Positions 1 to 11,314 of a DNA stretch of 32,500 nucleotides are shown here, piece after piece. Each line of letters begins with the position of its first letter. The first letter of the stretch is position 1. The notes under the pieces are model-generated. The model made no database searches. It was not told the origin of the DNA and saw only the letters and a list, made by a program, of their open reading frames with translations. The stretch spans positions 1 through 32,500 of the forward strand of contig JAPXFY010001516.1 of the NCBI GenBank assembly GCA_030674185.1. Reading direction: 5' to 3'. The position numbers were made by a program, and so were the translations under genes. Source of the DNA: Monoplex corrugatus (Eukaryota; Mollusca; Gastropoda; Littorinimorpha; Ranellidae).

Positions 1-296
1 AGTCTTGATGGAGGCAGACACAAGTAGATCACTCATAAGGAGTGATTAGAAAAAGACAGGCAACATTTATAGGCCATTTTATGAGGAAAGGGGAATTGGA
101 ACACCTGGTCACAACGGGAAAGCTGGAGGGAAAGAGAGCACCGGGTAGACCCCAAGGAGAAGATGCTAGACGGACTTGCGGAGTGGCTGGGGACAAGGAG
201 GGTGGAAGAGATGCTTGAGGCAACAAGAGATAGAGACAGATGGAACTCCATAATCGCCAACTCCATGCGGCAAGGCATCTGATGATGATGATGATA

Positions 297-328
<32 letters not shown>
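1..328 (+). mobile_element. RTE-type LINE, 3' end fragment with (GAT)n tail
   Basis: Decayed frames encode the C-terminal part of an RTE reverse transcriptase (RKxRKRQATFIGHFMRKGELEHLV, GRP, a final W..MIANAMRQGT). The tail is a (GAT)n run at about 281-328. RTE-clade LINEs typically lack a poly(A) tail and end in short tandem repeats. The fragment is cut by the window start and carries frameshifts. Confidence 0.85.
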
Positions 329-330
<2 letters not shown>

Positions 331-448
331 GATGCTCTCTGTGCATATGCACATGAAGAGGGTTAAGGCATAACAAGTCTGCACAACATGTTGATCTGAG
401 AAATTAGAAAAACCTTCCCCAGACAGCAGGCAGGACTGAACTCAGATC

Positions 449-978
449 TTCTTCTTCTTCTTGGCGTACGCTGCTACACAATCAGCTGAGTCCGGGCGAT
501 GAATGCAGCCGTCTTTTCCAGCTCCTGTCTGCAGCCATGGAGTTTGGTTGTCAGTGGAGTGTCTGTCACCCACACGTCCTGTCTTGCCACCTGGTGAAGG
601 GGACATCTTTGGATTGTATGCTCCGTGGTTTGGTCTTCTTGACCGCAGGGACAGATTGGGGAGGGCGCCAGCTTCAGTTTGCTGTACATGTGGCTGTTCA
701 GCCTATTGTGACCAGTGCGCAGCCTCACCAGGACAACTTGCTGCTCTCTAGACAACAGGTGGTAGTCATCCCTATGTCGTCTCAGCATGGAAAGCGCCCT
801 GATGATGCTCCTCTTCTCACTGTAGCTGATGCTGTTGTTAGGTTGTTCTTCTCTGGCTCCCTCCTTAGCAAGGATATCAGCTCGCTTATTCCTGGAGACT
901 CTGCAGTGGGCTGGAATCCACTGCAGAACTGCTCTTCTGGTTATGGATCTTCTGATTAAAAGTCTGATGCCTTGACCA
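449..978 (-). mobile_element. LINE 3' fragment with RNase H domain
   Basis: A minus-strand frame at about 474-966 encodes LQWIPAHCRVSRNKRAD, the C-terminal His/Asp region of a retrotransposon RNase H, then LVRLRTGHNRLNSHM and a CPCGQEDQTTEHTIQRCP zinc-binding-like motif. This layout is known from I-group non-LTR elements that carry RNase H. The 3' end is an (AAG)n tail at about 449-463. Upstream sequence continues past the nested RTE insertion (to about 1390), where the frame has an early stop. Decayed and non-autonomous. Confidence 0.8.
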
Positions 979-1348
979 TCATCATCATCATCATCAAGTG
1001 CCCTGCCGCATGGCATTGGCGATCATGGCTCTCCATATGTAGCTATCCCTTGTTGCTGCAAGCACATCTTCCACCCTCTCTGTCCTCAGCCACCCTGCAA
1101 GTCTGTCCAATATTTTCTCCCTGGGTCTACCTGCTGCTCTCTTTCCCTCCACCTTTCCTGTTGTGACCAGGTGCTCTAATTCCTCTTTCCCCATAAAATG
1201 GCCTATAAATGATGCCCGTCTTTTCCTAATCTTCCTTATGAATGATATTCTTGTGTCTGCCTCCATCAAGACTGTCTCGTTTGTTTTCTTTGCTGTCTAT
1301 GGAACTCTCAACATTCTTCTTAGAAACCACATCTCGGCTGCCTCAATC
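979..1348 (-). mobile_element. RTE 3' fragment inserted in the RNase H LINE
   Basis: The minus strand encodes the same RTE C-terminus (LMEADTR, RKIRKRRASFIGHFMGKE, GRPREKILDRLAGWLRTERV, MIANAMRQGT) and ends in (GAT)n. It is flanked by the exact 11-base duplication TGCCTTGACCA at 968-978 and 1349-1359. The copy is heavily 5'-truncated (370 bp) but retains a 91-residue open frame, so it is fairly young. Confidence 0.9.
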
Positions 1349-1359
1349 TGCCTTGACCA

Positions 1360-1760
1360 AGTGACTATAAAATTGCTGAGTTCCTGAATTCTCCCTCAAA
1401 ACATACACAAGGGACAAAAACACCTCTCAATGGAAACACATAATACAACAATGACAAAACCCGAAATGATATTTGTTAAAATGGTTTATTCAGAGATTCA
1501 GTGATTATGTACAAAATTATATACACACATGCACTGTATGCTAAGTAATAAAATCTGGTGGAAAAAGTTATCAATGTTTAACTCTTTCACAATAAACAAC
1601 AACCCCTCTCTCAACCTCTCGCCACCTCCCAAAATTTTATTTCCAAACACAGTTATTTTACTTTACATGGTAAATCTAGATAGCCCTTGTACAAATCTGT
1701 TCTGTAAATGGCAACAAACTGTTTGCTAATACTGTAAGTTAAACTGGAGCAACTGGTGCA
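1360..1760. other. AT-rich spacer, nothing recognised
   Basis: The first ~30 bases are residual RNase H LINE sequence. The rest is AT-rich with no coding signal, tandem repeat or recognised element. Confidence 0.5.
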
Positions 1761-1921
1761 TTAACCCTTTCACTTCCTCACCCTATCTGCCAGCATTCTG
1801 CATTGTCAGCTATGAAACCAAAGCAAAAAGTTAACCCTTTCATTCCCACATCCTAGGGTGAGGGAGTGAAAGAGTTTGGTTTATGCAGCTTATGGACAGG
1901 CTTCAGGAGTGAAAGGGTTAA
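1761..1921. mobile_element. TTAA-flanked foldback element, short divergent copy
   Basis: It starts TTAACCCTTTCACTTCC and ends GGAGTGAAAGGGTTAA, with an internal second inverted pair. It is related to the copies at 10478, 13549 and 16526. The TTAA ends followed by CCCTTT resemble piggyBac-group termini (inference). Confidence 0.7.
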
Positions 1922-2143
1922 AATAGCCTTTACATTTTCTGGTTTTTCCATAAAATGGACTATCAGATAATCTGTCAATATTAATTTGTTGAGTAATTGT
2001 ATTTTTATAAATGAAAAAAAGTGCTCGCTTCCTTAGTAACTTTACCATTGAAAGTTAACAGCGTTTATGTTTAGTAATTATTTTTCTGCAAATGAAGATG
2101 ATTTATTTTAGTAATTTTAAACAAAATTAGTTTTTAATGACCA
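1922..2143. other. AT-rich spacer, nothing recognised
   Basis: AT-rich sequence with no gene or repeat recognised. Confidence 0.4.
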
Positions 2144-2144
2144 T

Positions 2145-2240
<96 letters not shown>
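2145..2240 (+). repeat. (TG)n microsatellite
   Basis: About 95 bases of almost pure TG with a degenerate TCTG-containing end. Open frames across it (His-Thr runs) are artefacts. Confidence 0.97.
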
Positions 2241-2439
2241 TGTATCTGTGTGTGTGTCTGAGTATGTCTATGTCTGTGAACTGGGCTTGACAGTTCCATA
2301 TCAAAGTTTTTGATACACAAATCGTCACAAAAGTATGAACTTGTCAATGCCTGAATATCTCCACACTGTTTCAGTATAGATTACAACCAAACTTGAGTTA
2401 GTCAGCCCATGCAAGTATGAGGCAGACTGGCAAATTCTA

Positions 2440-2690
2440 AGCTAATAATTTTCCTGATGGTAAATTCCAAGGTAAATTCCAGGGTCATAATTTTCCAGAC
2501 TGTAAATTCCAAGATACTAATTTTCCAGGTTGTAAATTCTAAGATAATTCTCACAATGGTAAATTCTAAGATAATCTTTTTTTTTTTCATTTTGGATGGT
2601 AAATTCCAAGGCAATAAATTTCCAAACAGTAAATTCCAAAGTAAATAATTCCAAAAAAATTTTCAACAGTAAACTCCAAAGTAATATCTT
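2440..2690 (+). repeat. Diverged AT-rich tandem repeat
   Basis: The motif GTAAATTCCAAG followed by TAATTTTCCA recurs about eight times with variable spacing. Minus-strand frames read LEFT repeatedly, which is a by-product. Confidence 0.75.
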
Positions 2691-3024
2691 TTCTTAACAA
2701 CATGTGCAAAGGAAATCATCAGTAGGATTTGACCATCTTAGATTTTTTTAAATTTTTTTATTTTTTTTATTTTTAGGAATGTAGCATGTTAAGAATGTTT
2801 TAAAATCAATAATGATTATCAAAGAATAAAAGACAGAAAATAAAAATTCTCATGTAAAGCTTTCATTCCCCAAACTGTTTGCACCATAAGCCAAAAACAA
2901 AACAAACAAAAAAACCCACACACCCAAAAACAAACGAAAAACCCAACTAGACATGCATAAGAACAAAACCACAGGCAATCATTCACGGCTCAGATTTGCC
3001 TGAGAGTACATGCAATCTTGACAT
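2691..3024. other. A/T-rich spacer
   Basis: Low-complexity A- and T-rich stretches; no gene or element recognised. Confidence 0.4.
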
Positions 3025-3027
3025 CAT

Positions 3028-3354
3028 TGTATGTATGTATGTATGTATATACATGTATGTATGTATTGACATCATTGTATACATGTATGTATGTATGTAT
3101 ATGTATGTATGTATGTATATATGTATGTATATATGTATGTATGTATGTATGTATATATGTATATATGTATGTATGTATGTATGTATGTGTGTGTGTGTGT
3201 ATGTATGTATGGATGTATGTATGTATATATATGTATGTACATATATATGTATGTATGTATGTATGTATACATGTATGTATGTATGTATGTATGTATGTAT
3301 GTATGTATGTATGTATGTATCAATGTATGTATGTAATGTAATGTATGTATTATA

Positions 3355-3406
<52 letters not shown>
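3028..3406 (+). repeat. (GTAT)n then (TG)n compound microsatellite
   Basis: About 320 bases of GTAT units with TATA interruptions, followed by about 48 bases of TG from 3358. All reading frames are open because the unit lacks stops, so the long Met-Tyr-Val-Cys frames are artefacts. Confidence 0.97.
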
Positions 3407-3409
<3 letters not shown>

Positions 3410-3600
3410 ATTAAGTTAAATTACTTTATGTTACGTTACGTTACATTACTTTACGTACATGTTTGCTTGCTTGCTTATTTTACTTGACTGTACTTTACAT
3501 TACTTAACTGTTCTGTACTGTACTTCACTCAGTCAGTCAATTCATTTATTTATTTATTTATTCATTCATTCATTCATTTTATTCAGTTATTTATTTGATT
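3410..3600 (+). repeat. Degenerate tetra- and pentanucleotide repeats
   Basis: Successive short runs of GTTAC, TTGC, ATTT and CATT units adjoin the GTAT tract, as if one array had mutated into several motifs. Confidence 0.75.
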
Positions 3601-3775
3601 AGAGCCTATATGGTTTTCAACTTGAACAAAACTTTGAGATACTAATACATCCTTTTGCGTAGTGATTTTATGCCTCCAGTAAACCTTGCTGAAAAGAGAG
3701 AGTACAGAATTAAGAAAAAAAGATACACCAATAAAATTTCATAATCATATGAAGATCAATAAATAATATACTGCT

Positions 3776-3830
3776 ACACACACACACAGACACACACAAT
3801 TTCCCCCCTGCTATTTCCCCCTCACACACA

Positions 3831-3877
<47 letters not shown>

Positions 3878-3912
3878 TCCTTCTTCCCATTTTCCCTCCA
3901 AACACACACACA
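3776..3912 (+). repeat. (CA)n microsatellite, interrupted
   Basis: CA runs separated by two related C/T-rich segments (TTTCCCCC and TTCCCATTTTCCC). Confidence 0.9.
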
Positions 3913-4162
3913 GAGAACAAGATCAATACACAACTAACAATAAACAATGTCGTCATGCACTGCTGATTTTGGTCAAATCAAAGCTGATAAACAAAAGCAA
4001 ATGAAGAGAAAACAGAAGAAAGAAAAAGAAAATGGACAACAACAAAAAATCATTTAGACATCTTATTTTAATCGCTTCCAATCCAATATTTTTTCCCTCC
4101 CACATTTTACTGGACATATAACCACACAAGTTGATATGCATAACAAAAAGATACAAACGAAG

Positions 4163-4164
<2 letters not shown>

Positions 4165-4222
<58 letters not shown>
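4165..4222 (+). repeat. (CA)n microsatellite
   Basis: About 58 bases of pure CA. Confidence 0.97.
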
Positions 4223-4225
<3 letters not shown>

Positions 4226-4459
4226 AACTAGATACATAATTATTAAAAAAAAAACACACTTACAATGCAAAATATACATAAATACACAAAATTCTAAAAA
4301 AAGAGAGAGAAAAAAAATCCGAATGTAAATAACAACTGCCACATTTTCTTTTAGCACATTTGCTGAGACTTCAGTTAGGAGTTTGTTCAAAAGGAACTCA
4401 TCACTCTTGCAAGGGTGCAACTTAGAAAAAAAACAAAAAAACTGAAAGGGGTCCAGGGA

Positions 4460-4680
4460 CATAGCCCCCCAGACGCTGAAGCTTTTTCAAAAAAACGGAT
4501 TTTCCATTTCTGACTCTTTTGAAAAAACGGATTCCGTCGTCAAACGGAAAAAGTTGCACCAACGCACTTGGATAATTCCAAATGCGCTCTATCCAAATCT
4601 GCCAGTAATTAATTATCTGGCAGACTCCGTGAGTCTGTGCAAAATCCTTTGTGCTGGCAAGGTCTTGAAATAGGGTGGGA
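4460..4680 (-). mobile_element. SINE body, antisense, left flank of the 47-bp array
   Basis: The reverse complement reads TTTCAAGACCTTGCCAGCAC, then TTTTGCACAGACTC, CTGCCAGATAATTAATTACT and TGGATAGAGCGCATTTGGA. It matches the SINE body at 17140-17240 and 15114-15215. The remainder toward 4460 carries GTTTGACGACGGAATCCG and is not matched elsewhere. Confidence 0.65.
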
Positions 4681-4692
4681 GAGAGAATAACA

Positions 4693-7600
4693 AGACCTAT
4701 GAAACACTAAACTAACACCACCAAGCCAGCTCTTTTGACAGACCTATGAAACACTAAACACCACCAAGCCAGCTCTTTTGACAGACCTATGAAACACTAA
4801 ACTAACACCACCAAGCCAGCTCTTTTGACAGACCTATGAAACACTAAACTAACACCACCAAACCAGCTCTTTTGACAGACCTATGAAACACTAAACTAAC
4901 ACCACCAAGCCAGCTCTTTTGACAGACCTATGAAACACTAAACTAACACCACCAAGCCAGCTCTTTTGACAGACCTATGAAACACTAAACTAACACCACC
5001 AAAGCAGCTCTTTTGACAGACCTATGAAACACTAAACACCACCAAACCAGCTCTTTTGACAGACCTATGAAACACTAAACTAACACCACCAAGCCAGCTC
5101 TTTTGACAGACCTATGAAACACTAAACTAACACCACCAAGCCAGCTCTTTTGACAGACCTATGAAACACTAAACACCACCAAACCAGCTCTTTTGACAGA
5201 CCTATGAAACACTAAACTAACACCACCAAGCCAGCTCTTTTGACAGACCTATGAAACACTAAACTAACACCACCAAACCAGCTCTTTTGACAGACCTATG
5301 AAACACTAAACTAACACCACCAAGCCAGCTCTTTGACAGACCTATGAAACACTAAACTAACACCACCAAAGCAGCTCCTTTGACAGACCTATGAAACACT
5401 AAACTAACACCACCAAACCAGCTCTTTTGACAGACCTATGAAACACTAAAACACCACCAAACCAGCTCTTTTGACAGACCTATGAAACACTAACTAACAC
5501 CACCAAACCAGCTCCTTTGACAGACCTATGAAACATTTAACTAACACCACCAAACAGCTCTTTTGACAGACCTTGAAACACTAAACTAACACACCAAACC
5601 AGCTCCTTTGACAGACCTATGAAACACTAAACTAACACCACCAAAAGCCAGCTCTTTTTTTTTTTTTTTTTTTTTTTTAAACTAACACCACCAAACCAGC
5701 TCCTTTGACAGACCTATGAAACACTAAACTAACACCACCAAACCAGCTCTTTGACAGACCTGTGAAACACTAAACTAACACCACCAAACCAGCTCTTTTG
5801 ACAGACCTATGAAACACTAAACTAACACCACCAAACCAGCTCTTTTGAAGAGACCTGTGAAACACTAAACTAACACCACCAAAGCAGCTCTTTTGAGAGA
5901 CCTGTGAAACACTAAACTAACACCACCAAGCCAGCTCTTTTGACAGACCTATGAAACACTAAACTAACACCACCAAACCAGCTCTTTGACAGACCTATGA
6001 AACACTAAACTAACACCACCAAAGCAGCTCCTTTGACAGACCTATGAAACACTAAACTAACACCACCAAAGCAGCTCTTTTGAGAGACCTATGAAACACT
6101 AAACTAACACCACCAAAGCAGCTCTTTTGACAGACCTGTGAAACACTAAACTAACACCACCAAACCAGCTCTTTTGAGAGACCTGTGAAACACTAACACC
6201 ACCAAACCAGCTCTTTTGACAGATCTATGAAACACTAAACTAACACCACCAAAGCAGCTCTTTTGAGAGACCTGTGAAACACTAAACTAACACCACCAAA
6301 CCAGCTCTTTTGAGAGACCTGTGAAACACTAAACACACACCAAAGCAGCTCTTTTGAGAGACCTGTGAAACACTAAACTAACACCACCAAACCAGCTCTT
6401 TTGACAGACCTGTGAAACACTAAACACCACCAAAGCAGCTCTTTTGAGAGACCTGTGAAACACTAAACTAACACCACCAAACCAGCTCTTTTGACAGACC
6501 TGTGAAACACTAAACTAACACCACCAAACCAGCTCTTTTGACAGATCTATGAAACACTAAACACCACCAAACCAGCTCTTTTGACAGACCTATGAAACAC
6601 TAAACACCACCAAACCAGCTCTTTTGACAGACCTATGAAACACTAAACACCACCAAACCAGCTCTTTTGACAGACCTATGAAACACTAAACTAACACCAC
6701 CAAACCAGCTCTTTTGACAGATCTATGAAAACACTAAACTAACACCACCAAACCAGCTCTTTTGACAGACCTATGAAACACTAAAACACCACCAAACCAG
6801 CTCTTTTGACAGACCTATGAAACACTAAACACCACCAAACCAGCTCTTTTGACAGACCTATGAAACACTAAACACCACCAAACCAGCTCTTTTGACAGAC
6901 CTATGAAATACTAGACTAACACCACCAAACCAGCTCTTTTGACAGACCTATGAAACACTAAACTAACACCACCAAGCCAGCTCTTTTGACAGACCTATGA
7001 AACACTAAACTAACACCACCAAACCAGCTCTTTTGACAGACCTATGAAACACTAAACTAACACCACCAAACCAGCTCCTTTGACAGACCTATGAAACACT
7101 AAACTAACACCACCAAAGCAGCTCCTTTGACAGACCTGTGAAACACTAAACTAACACCACCAAACCAGCTCCTTTGACAGACCTATGAAACACTAAACTA
7201 ACACCACCAAACCAGCTCTTTTGACAGACCTATGAAACACTAAACTAACACCACCAAACCAGCTCCTTTGACAGACCTATGAAACATTAAACTAACACCA
7301 CCAAAGAGCTCTTTTGACAGACCTGTGAAACACTAAACTAACACCACCAAACCAGCTCCTTTGACAGACCTATGAAACACTAAACTAACACCACCAAAGC
7401 AGCTCTTTTGAGAGACCTGTGAAAACACTAAACTAACACCACCAAGCCAGCTCTTTTGACAGACCTATGAACACTAAACTAACACCACCAAACCAGCTCC
7501 TTTGACAGACCTATGAAACACTAAACTAACACCACCAAAGCACTCTTTTGAGAGACCTGTGAAACACTAAACTAACACCACCAAAGCAGCTCTTTTGAGA

Positions 7601-9112
7601 GACCTATGAAACACTAAACACCACCAAACCAGCTCTTTTGAGAGACCTATGAAACACTAAACTAACACCACCAAACCAGCTCTTTTGACAGACCTGTGAA
7701 ACACTAAACTAACACCACCAAACCAGCTCTTTTGAGAGACCTGTGAAACACTAAACACCACGAAACCAGCTCTTTTGACAGATCTATGAAACACTAAACT
7801 AACACCACCAAACCAGCTCTTTTGAGAGACCTGTGAAACACTAAACTAACACCACCAAACCAGCTCTTTTGAGAGACCTGTGAAACACTAAACACCACCA
7901 AAGCAGCTCTTTTGAGAGACCTGTGAAACACTAAACTAACACCACCAAACCAGCTCTTTTGAGAGACCTGTGAAACACTAAACACCACCAAAGCAGCTCT
8001 TTTGAGAGACCTGTGAAACACTAAACTAACACCACCAAACCAGCTCTTTTGACAGACCTATGAAACACTAAACTAACACCACCAAACCAGCTTTTTTGAC
8101 AGACCTGTGAAACACTAAACTAACACCACCAAACCAGCTCTTTTGACAGACCTATGAAACACTAAACTAACACCGCCAAACCAGCTCTTTTGACAGACCT
8201 GTGAAACACTAAACTAACACCACCAAACCAGCTCTTTTGACAGATCTATGAAACACTAAAACACCAAACCAGCTCTTTTGACAGACCTATGAAACACTAA
8301 ACACCACCAAACCAGCTCTTTTGACAGACCTGTGAAACACTAAACTAACACCACCAAACCAGCTCTTTTGACAGATCTATGAAACACTAAACTAACACCA
8401 CCAAACCAGCTCTTTTGACAGACCTATGAAACACTAAACACCACCAAACCAGCTCTTTTGACAGACCTATGAAACACTAAACACCACCAAACCAGCTCTT
8501 TTGACAGACCTATGAAACACTAACCACCACCAAACCAGCTCTTTTGACAGACCTATGAAATACTAGACTAACACCACCAAACCAGCTCTTTTGACAGACC
8601 TATGAAACACTAAACTAACACCACCAAGCCAGCTCTTTTGACAGACCTATGAAACACTAAACTAACACCACCAAGCCAGCTCTTTTGACAGACCTATGAA
8701 ACACATAAACTAACACCACCAAACCAGCTCTTTTGACAGACCTATGAAACACTAAACTAACACCACCAAACCAGCTTTTTTGAGAGACCTGTGAAACACA
8801 AAACTAACACCACCAAACCAGCTCTTTTGAGAGACCTGTGAAACACTAAACTAACACCACCAAACCAGCTTTTTTTGAGAGACCTGTGAAACACTAAAAC
8901 ACCACCAAACCAGCTCTTTTGACAGACCTATGAAACACTAAACTAACACCACCAAACCAGCTTTTTTGAGAGACCTGTGAAACACTAAACTAACACCACC
9001 AAACCAGCTTTTTTGACAGACCTATGAAACACTAAACTAACACCACCAAACCAGCTTTTTTGAGAGACCTGTGAAACACTAAACTAACACCACCAAGCCA
9101 GCTCCTTTGATA
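4693..9112 (+). repeat. 4.4 kb minisatellite of 43/47-bp units
   Basis: Roughly 95 units of GACCTATGAAACACTAAACT, AACACCACCAAACCAG and CTCTTTTGACA. Units exist in two lengths, 47 bp with CTAA and 43 bp without, and vary at a few sites (TATG/TGTG, GACAG/GAGAG, CCAG/GCAG, CTTTT/CCTTT). There is no intact gene inside. Open frames such as the minus one at 7794-8021 arise from unit periodicity. Confidence 0.98.
5655..5678 (+). repeat. Poly(T)24 replacing part of one array unit
   Basis: A run of 24 T after CCAGCTC, followed by AAACTAACACC. It replaces the TTTTGACAGACCTATGAAACACT part of one unit, with no other foreign sequence. Confidence 0.9.
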
Positions 9113-9290
9113 GATCCATGGACTCAAGATCTCATCAACATGAAACACTGGTATTTTCACTGCCCATCTTAATGCTCCAATCATTCTGATGGTGTCAATT
9201 TTTCATTGACACTGCCCCCACCCCTACCCCCTCCATTTCAAGACTTTGCTAGTGCAAAAGGTTTTGCTCTAAGAGTCTGCCAAACTGTTA
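9113..9290 (+). mobile_element. SINE body, sense, right flank of the 47-bp array
   Basis: It contains ATGGACTCAAGATCTCATC, CACTGCCCATCTTAATG, TCATTCTGATGGTGTC and TTTCAAGACTTTGCTAGTGC, in the order seen in the SINE copies at 13440-13800 and 16900-17270. Confidence 0.7.
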
Positions 9291-10127
9291 CTGTTATTGT
9301 CGTTTAAAGCCCAGCCGACTACGTTAGAGCCATATCAGGGCTATAACCGTTTCCAGCCGACCACATAGAGCCTATCAGGGCTATGGCCGTTTCCAGCCAA
9401 CTGTATAGAGCCTATCATAGCTACAACCGTTTCCAGCCGACAGCGTAGAGCCTATCAGGGCTACAACCGTTTCCAGCTGACTGCGTACAGCCTATCATAG
9501 CTACAACCCTTTCCAGCCGACAGCGTAGAGCCTATCAGGGCTAGAACTGTTTCCAGCCGACAGCGTAGAGCCTATCAGGGCTAGAACTGTTTCCAGCCGA
9601 CAGCGTAGAGCCTATCAGGGCTAGAACTGTTTCCAGCCGACAGCGTAGAGCCTATCAGGGCTAGAACTGTTTCCAGCCGACAGCGTAGAGCCTATCAGGG
9701 CTACAACCCTTTCCAGCTGACTGCGTAGAGCCTATCAGGGCTAGAACTGTTTCCAGCTGACTGCGTAGAGCCTATCAGTGCTAGAATCCTTTCCAGCTGA
9801 CTGCCTAGAGCCTATCAGTGCTAGAACCCTTTCCAACCGACTGCGTAGAGCTTATAAGGGCTACAATCATTTCTAGCCAACTGTGTAGACTACAGCCTAT
9901 CACAGCTAGAACCATTTCCAGCCAACTGCATACAGCATAGCAGGGCAAGAACTGTTTCCAGCCGACTGCATAGAGCATAGCAGGGCTATAATCGTTTCCA
10001 GCCGACTGCGTAGACTACAGCATATCAGGGCTATAACCGTTTCAAAACATACACAACACTTCAACAGGAAAGAGAAGGAAAAGAAAATTAAATATATATA
10101 TATATCAATGCATTCACACACATAATC
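9291..10127 (+). mobile_element. Dispersed ~500-bp repeat, copy A, with expanded 40-bp module
   Basis: It begins TGTTATTGTCGTTTAAAGCC and after the array continues CAAAACATACACAACACTTC, AAGAAAATTAA and ATCAATGCATTCACACACAT, then stops. Other copies are at 18201, 21530 and 23657. Family type unknown; no coding capacity seen. Confidence 0.75.
9311..10043 (+). repeat. Minisatellite of 18 x 40-bp units
   Basis: Eighteen units of CAGCCGACAGCGTAGAGCC, TATCAGGGCTAGAACTGTTT and C. Units 6-9 are identical; two units (15 and 18) carry a 5-base insertion. The edge units most resemble the single module of the other dispersed copies. Confidence 0.95.
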
Positions 10128-10238
10128 CCGCTCAACTTGCACAGGTTTAAGACCAAACAAAACTGTATATGAAACAAAGCTAAAAGTTTGCAAAGGGTTC
10201 ATTTGAAATCTAAATGCATTTCTGGAAATGAGGAGGCA

Positions 10239-10264
10239 GGGGGGGGGGGGGGGGGGGGGGGGGG
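10239..10264 (+). repeat. Poly(G)26
   Basis: An uninterrupted run of 26 G after AGGAGGCA. The run length may be a consensus estimate. Confidence 0.85.
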
Positions 10265-10477
10265 AATCGACGTAATGATCACAACTGCAGCTGATACAAA
10301 TACAACAAAATCCCACAATTTATAATCCGACCGATATTCTGAATGAAAACATCTAAAGACAAAAGACTGAAAATGTTCAAGCAAAATTTGAAAAACAAAT
10401 AATAAATAAACAAACAGTCGTCCCAATTTCTACCTAGTCCCCATAACATGCCAGGCATTGAAAACACGGACATCAAA

Positions 10478-10669
10478 TTAACCCTTTGACTCCCGCACTC
10501 TATCCACCAACTGCAAAAACTTAACCCTTTGACTTCCTCATCCTATCCATCGGCTTCTCGCAGAAAGCTGGTGGATTGGGTGAGGGAGTGAAAAAGTTAA
10601 TTTTTTGCTTTGCTAGCATGCTTGACAATTCAGGATGCTGGTGGACAGGGTGTGGGGGTCAAAGGGTAA
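10478..10669. mobile_element. TTAA-flanked foldback element
   Basis: It starts TTAACCCTTTGACTCCCGCA and ends GGGGGTCAAAGGGTAA (one T lost). It has an internal second palindrome (CTTCCTCATCCTATCC pairing with GGATTGGGTGAGGGAG) and the GCTTTGCTAGCATGCTTGAC segment typical of this family. Confidence 0.85.
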
Positions 10670-11310
10670 CTTGCAACGCCCACACAGTATGAACATTAGG
10701 TGACTCGTCACAATTGGGGATGTAAGCTCATGTGAGCGAATGAAGACAGGAGCCCTAGAAAGATGGCGAGGGTTGTGGATCTAGCTGGTGAAACTGACAT
10801 TTGATTTGATTTTTCCCCCTATTTTGTACACCACCTTAACGGCCAAAAAAGCTGTGAGAGTTTTTACAATGCCAAAATGATGACGACCATGAGGATGATA
10901 ATCATGATGCTATGGAGTTCCATAAAAGATTGAGACTGCGTGACAGGGTTGTCCTCTATGCTTACTACCATGACATATCCTGGCATCAACCAACTGAGAG
11001 AAACAGGCACCTGAGGTGGTTGGTTGTTTAGCAACACCCTCAGTGACATATCTGTGAATTTGATGAGATTCGACTGTGTGGTCCCAATCTTCCCAATGAA
11101 CTCATAGCATACTCAACACTGGGTAGGAACTGGTTGAAGCTGAAAAATCCCTAAATAATGTTTACAGGACTAACGGGCATTTGGGCCCACAATCTTCCAC
11201 TTTGTAGTCCGTTGTGCTAACCAATTCACCAAAGTGACTGGAGAAATCAAAGCTTTAGTTGCAACTTGTTCTTTAAGGCATTTTCTTTTTCTCTAAAGAT
11301 GTGCAGTAAG
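10670..11310. other. Intergenic; short open frames, no recognised gene
   Basis: At 10852-11032 the plus strand has a short open frame (EFHKRLRLRDRVVLYAYYHD and onward to a stop) and the minus strand a 61-residue one. Neither is recognised and part is GAT-rich. At about 11165-11245 the minus strand resembles a tRNA-derived SINE head (GAATTGGTTAGCACAACGGA). Otherwise nothing. Confidence 0.35.
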
Positions 11311-11314
11311 TTTC

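Noticed and set aside
3072..3487. Long Met-Tyr-Val-Cys and Ile-His-Thr open frames
   Set aside because: Produced by the GTAT and TG microsatellites, which have no stops in several frames.
7794..8021. 75-residue repetitive minus-strand protein in the 47-bp array
   Set aside because: Arises from runs of units in compatible phase; neighbouring units break it.
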